DNA of 64,000 nt, taken from Muribaculaceae bacterium. Lineage in GTDB: Bacteria > Bacteroidota > Bacteroidia > Bacteroidales > Muribaculaceae. Under the pieces are notes generated by a model, which was not told the origin of the DNA, ran no database searches, and saw nothing but the letters and a program-made list of their open reading frames with translations. The position numbers and the translations under genes are program-made. This document shows positions 1-6,169 of this stretch, one piece after another. The stretch is taken from contig JAFYNZ010000061.1 of NCBI GenBank assembly GCA_017547845.1, positions 19,455 through 83,454 on the forward strand, written 5' to 3'. How positions within the stretch are numbered: the first letter of the stretch is position 1; each line of letters begins with the position of its first letter.

Positions 1-827
1 GACTCAATGATCCGCGCAAACCTATCGGATCGTTTATCTTCCTCGGCACAACAGGTGTAGGCAAAACCGAACTTGCCAAAGCGTTGGCAGAATATCTTTT
101 TGACAACGACGATATGCTCACTCGAATTGACATGAGCGAGTATCAAGAGAAGCATTCGGTGTCTCGACTCGTCGGTGCTCCTCCGGGATATATCGGTTAC
201 GAAGAAGGTGGACAACTGACTGAAGCAGTCAGACGCAAGCCCTATAGCGTCGTTCTTTTTGACGAAATCGAGAAAGCACACCCCGATGTGTTCAATATCT
301 TGCTTCAGGTGCTCGATGATGGTCGACTGACCGACAACAAAGGTCGCTTTGTCAACTTCAAAAACACCATCATCATCTTGACATCCAACATGGGTTCGCA
401 CTTGATACGCGAAAACTTCGCTCGCCTCAACGATGAAAACCACGACGAAGTAGTCGAAACGACCAAAAACGATGTATTGGAATTGCTAAAAGAAAATGTG
501 CGTCCCGAATTTCTCAATCGAATTGACGAGGTGATAATGTTCACACCTCTAAATAAAGATGAGATAAGAAGCATCATCGGTCTTCAACTCGACAATATCA
601 AACGAATGTTGGCTGCAAACGACATGAGCATGAGAGTCACCGACAAAGCTGTCGACTACATCTGCGATAAAGGATATGACACCGAATTCGGTGCTCGCCC
701 GGTGAAACGCACCATCCACCGATTGATACTCAATCAGCTCTCAAAAGAGATTATCGCGCAAAACATCGACAAAAACAGTCCGATAATAATCGATGCAGAT
801 GAAAACGGTCTAAAATTCAGCAACTAA
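1..827 (+). CDS. clpB: ATP-dependent chaperone ClpB, C-terminal part (5' end outside window)
   Basis: The reading frame is open from base 3, so the gene begins upstream of the window. The visible 274 codons cover the second AAA+ module of a Hsp100 disaggregase. The Walker A motif GTTGVGKT is encoded at about 51-74, followed by DMSEYQEKHSVSRLVGAPPGY, a Walker B VVLFDEIEKAHPD and sensor residues in IILTSNMGS and RPEFLNRID. The C-terminal small domain (FGARPVKRTIHRLI) is complete. ClpB works with DnaK/GrpE to rescue aggregated cytosolic proteins. ClpC is the alternative, but the FIFLGTTGVGKTEL context and the short tail fit ClpB of Bacteroidales better. A hairpin terminator follows at 854-889. 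Confidence 0.93.
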   Translation, partial: LNDPRKPIGSFIFLGTTGVGKTELAKALAEYLFDNDDMLTRIDMSEYQEKHSVSRLVGAPPGYIGYEEGGQLTEAVRRKPYSVVLFDEIEKAHPDVFNILLQVLDDGRLTDNKGRFVNFKNTIIILTSNMGSHLIRENFARLNDENHDEVVETTKNDVLELLKENVRPEFLNRIDEVIMFTPLNKDEIRSIIGLQLDNIKRMLAANDMSMRVTDKAVDYICDKGYDTEFGARPVKRTIHRLILNQLSKEIIAQNIDKNSPIIIDADENGLKFSN

Positions 828-853
828 AATAGAGTATCTATTTCACTCATAAA

Positions 854-889
854 GGCGATAGGCGGCAATGGCTTATCGCCTCATTTTTT
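854..889 (+). terminator. Rho-independent terminator after clpB
   Basis: Stem GGCGATA (854-860) pairs with TATCGCC (874-880) and is followed by a T-rich tract (TCATTTTTT). It closes the clpB transcript before the Crp-family gene. Confidence 0.8.
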
Positions 890-910
890 GCGACAAATCA
901 ATTTATTACA

Positions 911-942
911 TTTGCATTTTAGTGAATATTGCACTAACTTTG
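911..942 (+). promoter_or_regulatory. Bacteroidota-type promoter of the Crp/Fnr gene
   Basis: The -7 box TAACTTTG lies at 935-942 and a -33 TTTG at 911-914, with a 20-bp spacer. The -33 TTTG is also the end of TACATTTG (907-914), so a second overlapping -7 box is possible. Confidence 0.8.
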
Positions 943-987
943 CAGTAAATTTATAGGACATAAAAGACAAGCATAAAGACAGATACG

Positions 988-1689
988 ATGGCTACAATGT
1001 ACGAAACTATAATGAGTCTCCCGCTGTTCAAAGGAATCAGCAGACAACAAGTGTCGACTTTTTTAGAGAAGACGCACGTGCAATTCATAAATTACAATCC
1101 GGGAGAACGCATCGTTTCGGTCGGTGATGCTTGTACTCATATCAGATATATCATATCGGGTGAAGTCGGTGTGACAAGCAACAATTATTCTGGCAACTTA
1201 GTAATAGAGGAAAAACGCTCGACAGGCACGGTGTTGGCTCCCGAATATTTGTTTGGCATGGATAGAAGCTACCCGTTTGATGTAGTTGCAGCCGGAAATG
1301 TGAGCGTAATGCAATTTAGCAAAGAGCAATACCTCGCGCTTCTACAGTCGGACTCTATCTACATGATTAACTATCTGAACTATCTCTCCTATCACTCTCA
1401 GCGTCCTATCAATGCCATCAAGCTCATGGGCGACGGCTCGTTTGAATCTCAATTAGCATTGTGGGTAATGTCGCTCACCGACGCACGAAGCCAAAGCATA
1501 CGTATCAAATGTACTCGCGACAATCTGCTACAGATGACTCACGTCAAACTTGACGAACTATTGACATCACTTGCAGAAATGAAATCTCAGCAACTAATCG
1601 ACTTCACCGACGATGAGATCAATATCCAGTCACGACACATGCTGCTTGATTATGTGACAAACAAATTGGAGCAAAACATCGACAATTAA
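988..1689 (+). CDS. Crp/Fnr-family transcriptional regulator
   Basis: This 233-residue protein has the layout of a Crp/Fnr regulator. An N-terminal cyclic-nucleotide-binding-like beta roll (about 10-115; SLPLFKGISRQQ, NPGERIVSVGD, YIISGEVGV) is followed by a long dimer helix and a C-terminal helix-turn-helix region (about 170-225; TRDNLLQMTHVKLDELLTSLAEM). No cysteine cluster of the Fnr oxygen-sensor type is visible, so it is not a classical iron-sulfur Fnr. It has its own promoter and stands alone between clpB and the YciO-like gene. The effector and target genes cannot be read from the sequence. Confidence 0.85.
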   Translation: MATMYETIMSLPLFKGISRQQVSTFLEKTHVQFINYNPGERIVSVGDACTHIRYIISGEVGVTSNNYSGNLVIEEKRSTGTVLAPEYLFGMDRSYPFDVVAAGNVSVMQFSKEQYLALLQSDSIYMINYLNYLSYHSQRPINAIKLMGDGSFESQLALWVMSLTDARSQSIRIKCTRDNLLQMTHVKLDELLTSLAEMKSQQLIDFTDDEINIQSRHMLLDYVTNKLEQNIDN

Positions 1690-1747
1690 TACTACACCCC
1701 ATCTTGCACTTGGCAAACGCAGAGGATAACCATTATTGAAATGCTAA

Positions 1748-1777
1748 TTAGGTCGGTGTGAATTTTTTTCGACCTAA
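1748..1777. promoter_or_regulatory. 8-bp inverted repeat just upstream of the YciO-type gene promoter
   Basis: TTAGGTCG (1748-1755) and CGACCTAA (1770-1777) are perfect inverted repeats with a 14-nt T-rich spacer. The right arm ends one base before the -33 TTTG at 1779. The position suits an operator. It does not look like a terminator because no T tract follows the second arm. Confidence 0.45.
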
Positions 1778-1778
1778 A

Positions 1779-1810
1779 TTTGTAATTGTCAATCAATTAG
1801 TGTAACTTTG
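1779..1810 (+). promoter_or_regulatory. Promoter of the YciO-type gene
   Basis: TTTG at 1779-1782, a 20-bp spacer, then TAACTTTG at 1803-1810. Transcription would begin near 1817, about 14 nt before the ATG at 1831. Confidence 0.85.
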
Positions 1811-1830
1811 CCATAAATAACTGATTAGTG

Positions 1831-2433
1831 ATGAAGATAATAAAGGTCTGGAACGACAATCCTTCGGATCGTCAACTACAAGAGATAGTAAACGAATTGG
1901 AGATGGGATCCATTATGATTTATCCCACCGACACCCTCTATGCCATCGGATGTGATGCTCTCAATGTCAAAGCGATTGATCGCATTTGCAAGCTGAAAGG
2001 AATTAACCCGGACAAGACCAATCTCTCTATCATCTGCTCTGACCTATCGCAAGTGTCAGAATATGCTCGTTACGACAATCAGTCGTTTCGCTTACTTAAA
2101 GACAACACACCCGGACCATTTACTTTCCTATTGAAGTCAACATCTTCGCTACCGAAAGCGTTTAAAGGACGCAAGATAGTCGGAGTGCGAATTCCCGATT
2201 GTGCAACAATCCGTGCAATCGTTGATTTGCTGGGACGTCCTATTCTCACCACAACGATTGAGTATACAGATGATGACTACGCAATCAATGTGGATCTGAT
2301 AGCTGAAGCATACGACAACAAAGTCGACTTCATAATCGATGGAGGAGATGGTGACACCGAGCCTTCGACAGTGATAGATTGCACCCTTGATGACCCAGAA
2401 ATTGTCAGAGAAGGCAAAGGAAAATTAAAATAA
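1831..2433 (+). CDS. Sua5/YciO/YrdC-family protein, YciO type
   Basis: This 200-residue protein belongs to the family that includes TsaC/Sua5, which make threonylcarbamoyl-AMP for the t6A37 modification of tRNAs reading ANN codons. The fold signatures are IYPTDTLYAIGCDA near the N-terminus and NTPGPFTFLLK, GVRIPD and PILTTTI in the middle. The NTPGPFTFLLK block and the acidic C-terminus are closer to YciO than to YrdC, and the exact role of YciO proteins is less settled than that of TsaC. I chose the ATG at 1831 over the in-frame GTG at 1828. The gene is monocistronic, with its own promoter and a dyad in front. Confidence 0.85.
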   Translation: MKIIKVWNDNPSDRQLQEIVNELEMGSIMIYPTDTLYAIGCDALNVKAIDRICKLKGINPDKTNLSIICSDLSQVSEYARYDNQSFRLLKDNTPGPFTFLLKSTSSLPKAFKGRKIVGVRIPDCATIRAIVDLLGRPILTTTIEYTDDDYAINVDLIAEAYDNKVDFIIDGGDGDTEPSTVIDCTLDDPEIVREGKGKLK

Positions 2434-2471
2434 TCAATCGTTGGAAATAAAATCTTAGAAATAATAGTAGG

Positions 2472-2493
2472 ATTATGGATTTTTTTCTGTAAT
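2472..2493. promoter_or_regulatory. 22-bp imperfect dyad overlapping the mdh promoter
   Basis: The left arm ATTATGGA (2472-2479) and right arm TCTGTAAT (2486-2493) flank six Ts. The right arm overlaps the mdh -7 box. The dyad matches the one upstream of fabD (30129-30150) at 20 of 22 positions with identical spacing. Confidence 0.5.
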
Positions 2494-2497
2494 TTTG
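2490..2497 (+). promoter_or_regulatory. Promoter -7 box of mdh
   Basis: TAATTTTG at 2490-2497, 40 bp before the mdh ATG. No clear TTTG -33 box is present, which suits a promoter that depends on or is blocked by a factor at the overlapping dyad (inference). Confidence 0.65.
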
Positions 2498-2536
2498 CCA
2501 AACGAATAAAACCATTTTAAATTTAATCATAAGAAT

Positions 2537-3466
2537 ATGTCAAAAGTAACAGTTGTAGGCGCAGGTAATGTAGGCGCAACAGCAGCAAACGTACTCGCAT
2601 TGCGCGAAGTTGCTGATGAAGTAGTAATGATCGACATCAAAGAAGGTGTATCTGAAGGTAAGGCTATGGATATGATGCAAACTGCTAACCTTCTCGATAT
2701 GAACACTCGCATTATCGGTGTAACAAACAATTACGAAGCAACAGCTAATAGCGACGTTGTTATCATCACTTCTGGTATTCCACGTAAGCCGGGTATGACT
2801 CGCGAAGAACTTATCGGTGTAAATGCAGGTATCGTTAAGCAAGTGACTGAAAGCGTTCTTAAGCACAGCCCTAACGCTATCATCGTGTGTGTATCAAACC
2901 CAATGGACACAATGACATACCTCATCCACAAAATCGCAGGTATCGCAAAGAATCGTATCATCGGTATGGGTGGCGCACTCGACAGCAGCCGTTTCAAATA
3001 CTATCTCAGCCAAGCACTCGATGTTAATCCTAACGAAGTTGAAGGTTTCGTAATCGGTGGTCACGGCGACACTACAATGATTCCAATGAAGCGTTTCGCT
3101 TCTTATCGTGGTATCCCAGTATCTTCACTTCTTGATGCTGAAACACTCGACAAGGTAGTAGCTGACACAATGGTCGGTGGTGCTACATTGACTAAGCACC
3201 TCGGCACTTCTGCTTGGTACGCTCCAGGTGCTGCAGCAGCTGAAGTAGCAGAAGCTATCATCCACGACCAAAAGTGCATGATTCCTTGCTCTTGCCTCCT
3301 CGAAGGTGAATACGGCGAAAAGGATCTCTGCATCGGTGTTCCATGTATCCTCGGCAAGAACGGTATCGAAAGAATCATCGAACTTGACCTCAACGAAGAA
3401 GAAAAAGAACTCTTCGCTAAGAGTGCAGCAGCTGTTCACGGCACAAACGCAGCTCTCCCTTGCTAA
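2537..3466 (+). CDS. mdh: Malate dehydrogenase (NAD, LDH-like type)
   Basis: The 309-residue enzyme interconverts malate and oxaloacetate with NAD(H) in the cytoplasm. In Bacteroidales it feeds the reductive branch to fumarate and succinate. The N-terminal Rossmann motif is VVGAGNVGATAA. The substrate loop carries SGIPRKPGMTREEL, and the catalytic His sits in VIGGHGDTTM with the partner Asp/Arg in GGALDSSRFK. Length and motifs fit the LDH-like malate dehydrogenases of anaerobes. Codon choice is strongly biased, as expected for an abundant enzyme. It is monocistronic, with a promoter and dyad upstream and a terminator at 3495. Confidence 0.96.
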   Translation: MSKVTVVGAGNVGATAANVLALREVADEVVMIDIKEGVSEGKAMDMMQTANLLDMNTRIIGVTNNYEATANSDVVIITSGIPRKPGMTREELIGVNAGIVKQVTESVLKHSPNAIIVCVSNPMDTMTYLIHKIAGIAKNRIIGMGGALDSSRFKYYLSQALDVNPNEVEGFVIGGHGDTTMIPMKRFASYRGIPVSSLLDAETLDKVVADTMVGGATLTKHLGTSAWYAPGAAAAEVAEAIIHDQKCMIPCSCLLEGEYGEKDLCIGVPCILGKNGIERIIELDLNEEEKELFAKSAAAVHGTNAALPC

Positions 3467-3494
3467 TTAAAGCAACACTTTAACAACTAAATAT

Positions 3495-3528
3495 AACCCG
3501 GTGGGTCACAGATGTCCTACCGGGTTTT
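3495..3528 (+). terminator. Terminator after mdh
   Basis: An 11-bp stem starting AACCCGGTG (3495-3505) pairs with CCTACCGGGTT (3515-3525, one G-T pair) and leads into TTTTAT. Confidence 0.85.
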
Positions 3529-3543
3529 ATATAAAATAGCAAT

Positions 3544-3972
3544 ATGAAGAAAATTATTCTTGCAATTCTATCGCTTGTAGTATTGGTGGCATGCAACAAC
3601 AAGCAATCGGAATCCACACAAGCAGCAACAGAGACTAAGACTATCGAAACAGCCCAGGTAGAAGCCGGTCTTCCTACTGTGCTCGATTTTTCGGCTACAT
3701 GGTGTCCTCCATGCCAACAATTTAAGCCTATCTTCGAAGAAGTTAAAGAGAAATACGATGGTCAAGTAGATATGAAAACTATCGATGTCGATCAGAATCG
3801 CGAACTTGCAGAAAAGTACAACATATCATCAATTCCTGCCATCATCTTCCTTGATGCTGACGGAAAAGAGATCGACAGAAATGTTGGATTTATGGATAAA
3901 GAAACCCTTGAAGAATCTATCCATATCAACTTTAATATCAAAAAGATAGAAGACAACAATCAACCACAATAA
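3544..3972 (+). CDS. Thioredoxin-fold lipoprotein
   Basis: The 142-residue protein starts with a lipoprotein signal peptide; the lipobox LVAC at 14-17 makes Cys17 the lipidated residue. A Ser/Thr/Glu-rich linker (18-40) leads to a thioredoxin domain with the redox motif WCPPC at 53-57 and the cis-Pro loop SSIPAIIFLD near 98-107. It probably acts as an envelope thiol-disulfide oxidoreductase, tethered outside the inner membrane or on the outer membrane. The CPPC site is seen in TlpA-like and other reducing thioredoxins. It is the first gene of a tight cluster: mtnN starts four bases after its stop. No standard promoter is seen in the 15 bp after the mdh terminator. Confidence 0.88.
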   Translation: MKKIILAILSLVVLVACNNKQSESTQAATETKTIETAQVEAGLPTVLDFSATWCPPCQQFKPIFEEVKEKYDGQVDMKTIDVDQNRELAEKYNISSIPAIIFLDADGKEIDRNVGFMDKETLEESIHINFNIKKIEDNNQPQ

Positions 3973-3976
3973 AAAT

Positions 3977-4660
3977 ATGAAAATCGGCATAATCGTTGCA
4001 ATGGAGAAAGAGCTGAAATTGCTCTTGCCCCTCATCTCCGACAAGAAAGAAGAGTGTCACAATAATTTTGCATTCACATCTGGACAAATAGGTCAGCATG
4101 ACATCATAGCGATGCAGTGTGGTATCGGCAAAGTCAATTCTGCAATCGGCACACTCACAATGCTTGACAACTATCATCCTGAAATCGTAATTAACACGGG
4201 GGTTGCCGGAGGTGCAGACGCTTCAATGCATGTGCTCGATCTTCTCATCTCGACAGGTATCTCCTACCACGATGTGTGGTGTGGTCCAGGCACTGAATAT
4301 GGCGCAGCCTATGGGTTTCCGGCAGAACTACCTGTCGACAAGAGAATTGTCGAAATCGCAAAACAGACTGTGACAGGCGAAAATGTGAAATACGGACTAA
4401 TTTGCTCAGGCGATAAATTCATCACAACCGAAGCTGAAATCTCAGAAATAAAATCCCATTTCCCATCAGCACTTGCTGTCGATATGGAATCTGCCTCTAT
4501 CGCACAAGTGTGCCACATGAGAAACACTCCGGTCAATATCATCAGAGTCATCAGCGACACTCCGGGACAAGAGGAAAACATCTCACAATACGAGAACTTC
4601 TGGACAGATGCCCCTGCTGAAACATTTAAGGCTCTTACAGAAATCCTAAAAGCACTATAA
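3977..4660 (+). CDS. mtnN: 5'-methylthioadenosine/S-adenosylhomocysteine nucleosidase
   Basis: This 227-residue purine nucleosidase cleaves adenine from S-adenosylhomocysteine, giving S-ribosylhomocysteine for LuxS, and from methylthioadenosine. The N-terminus IGIIVAMEKEL carries the catalytic-region Glu12. VINTGVAGGADA forms the phosphorylase-like core, VDMESASIAQV holds the ribose-binding Glu, and RVISDTPG supplies the catalytic Asp. Length is typical of the family. luxS begins two bases after its stop, so consecutive steps of SAH detoxification are cotranscribed. Confidence 0.95.
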   Translation: MKIGIIVAMEKELKLLLPLISDKKEECHNNFAFTSGQIGQHDIIAMQCGIGKVNSAIGTLTMLDNYHPEIVINTGVAGGADASMHVLDLLISTGISYHDVWCGPGTEYGAAYGFPAELPVDKRIVEIAKQTVTGENVKYGLICSGDKFITTEAEISEIKSHFPSALAVDMESASIAQVCHMRNTPVNIIRVISDTPGQEENISQYENFWTDAPAETFKALTEILKAL

Positions 4661-4662
4661 TC

Positions 4663-5139
4663 ATGAAGAAAATTCCAAGCTTTACCATTGATCACCTCCG
4701 CCTCTTTCCAGGCATCTATGTCAGCCGTAAAGATGTGACACCTTCGGGCGATGTATTGACAACGTTTGACGTCAGAATGACTGCTCCAAATAGAGAGCCT
4801 GCGTTATCAGTATCAGCACTTCACACTATCGAACACCTTGCGGCAACATTCCTACGCAACAATGAGCAATGGAAAGAACGAGTAGTCTATTGGGGTCCAA
4901 TGGGCTGTTGCACAGGCAACTATCTCATTCTCCAAGGAGACCTTGAAAGCACAGAGATACATCAATTGATCATCGACACATTCGAATTTGTAAGTGAATA
5001 CGAAGGAGAAGTGCCTGGAGCAAACGCCAAAGATTGTGGCAACTATCTATTGATGAATCTTCCTGAAGCACGATATGTGGCTCAGAGATATCTATCTGTG
5101 TTGAAAAGCGATGAATGTCGCTTCGTTTATCCAGACTGA
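4663..5139 (+). CDS. luxS: S-ribosylhomocysteine lyase
   Basis: The 158-residue enzyme cleaves S-ribosylhomocysteine to homocysteine and DPD, the precursor of autoinducer-2. The metal-binding HTIEH motif is at 54-58 and the third ligand Cys at 125 (AKDCGN). The catalytic cysteine lies in GPMGCCTG at about 82. All expected active-site residues are present. It follows mtnN directly and is followed nine bases later by a BASS-type transporter. Presence of luxS does not by itself prove AI-2 signalling, because the same reaction completes the methyl cycle. Confidence 0.97.
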   Translation: MKKIPSFTIDHLRLFPGIYVSRKDVTPSGDVLTTFDVRMTAPNREPALSVSALHTIEHLAATFLRNNEQWKERVVYWGPMGCCTGNYLILQGDLESTEIHQLIIDTFEFVSEYEGEVPGANAKDCGNYLLMNLPEARYVAQRYLSVLKSDECRFVYPD

Positions 5140-5148
5140 TTTTCTGAT

Positions 5149-6039
5149 ATGCGTCAACGAATCAAGAGCTTAATGCTCCCGATAGCGATATTAGGTGGGG
5201 TGGTCTTTCACAAATGGATTGACTATCTCACTCCCCTATCTATGTGCTTAATCTTTTGTATGTTGACGATTACCTATTGCCGCATCAAGCCGTCAGATTT
5301 ACGACTCAAAAAATATCATTGGATTCTGCTTGGTGTGCAACTTCTGTTATCTGCAATCACTTACTTTGCAATATTACCATTCAACCCAATAGTTGCAAGC
5401 GGAGTATTTATCTGCGTATTTATCCCGACAGCTACTGCCGCACCGGTAGTTACGCGTATGCTGGGCGGAGATGTGACTGCAGTCGCTATTTACTCGCTTC
5501 TATGCAACATTGTTGTCGCATTGATAGCTCCGATAATACTTGCAGCCATCGGCGAACACCCTGAAATGAACTTTCTTGAGTCGCTTCTCTATATATGCAA
5601 GAAAGTCATTCCTCTATTAATTTGTCCTATGCTCATTGCATTCGTGATGCGTAAACTGACACCTAAAACCCACAACTTCCTTGCCAATCACCAATCGGCC
5701 TCATTCTATTTGTGGGCAATTGCATTGTTTATCGTCATTGGCAGTTCAGTAAGCTTTGTCATCAAACGCTTCACATGGGAAATTGCGCCGATTCTCATCG
5801 GTCTGACGATTGGTTCGCTTGTCGTATGCGTAATCCAATTTTATATAGGTAAAAAATTGGGCAAAAAATATGGAGAACCGATATCAGGTGCACAAAGTTT
5901 TGCACAAAAAAACACCATCCTTGCGATTTGGATGTGTCTGACTTATCTTAATCCTCTTAGTTCAATCGGACCTGCCACCTACATGGCATGGCACAATCTT
6001 TTCAACTCCTGGCAGATAATGCGTCAAAAGCAAAATTAA
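5149..6039 (+). CDS. BASS-family (bile acid:sodium symporter-like) transporter
   Basis: The 296-residue protein is almost entirely hydrophobic, with about nine to ten predicted membrane helices. The segments IPTATAAPVVTRMLGGD and QKNTILAIWMCLTYLNP with GPATYMAWHN near the C-terminus match the BASS fold, in which unwound crossing helices bind Na+ and an organic anion. BASS members carry bile acids, pyruvate, pantothenate or other organic acids, and the substrate cannot be assigned here. It is the last gene of the trx-mtnN-luxS cluster, which makes a product or precursor of the methyl cycle a reasonable guess. Confidence 0.82.
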   Translation: MRQRIKSLMLPIAILGGVVFHKWIDYLTPLSMCLIFCMLTITYCRIKPSDLRLKKYHWILLGVQLLLSAITYFAILPFNPIVASGVFICVFIPTATAAPVVTRMLGGDVTAVAIYSLLCNIVVALIAPIILAAIGEHPEMNFLESLLYICKKVIPLLICPMLIAFVMRKLTPKTHNFLANHQSASFYLWAIALFIVIGSSVSFVIKRFTWEIAPILIGLTIGSLVVCVIQFYIGKKLGKKYGEPISGAQSFAQKNTILAIWMCLTYLNPLSSIGPATYMAWHNLFNSWQIMRQKQN

Positions 6040-6056
6040 CTTTTAACGCGTTCCGA

Positions 6057-6088
6057 TTAGGATTTTTAAGACTTTTTTACTAATTTTG
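6057..6088 (+). promoter_or_regulatory. Promoter of the susC-susD unit
   Basis: TTAG at 6057-6060, a 20-bp spacer, then TAATTTTG at 6081-6088. The transcript would have an untranslated leader of about 75 nt before the susC ATG at 6170. Confidence 0.7.
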
Positions 6089-6169
6089 CAGTCATAAATG
6101 GTTTAGTGTCATCATTTTACACTAAATCAAGAGTTCTTTACATGCTTTATTAATTTAATTAACCTATTC

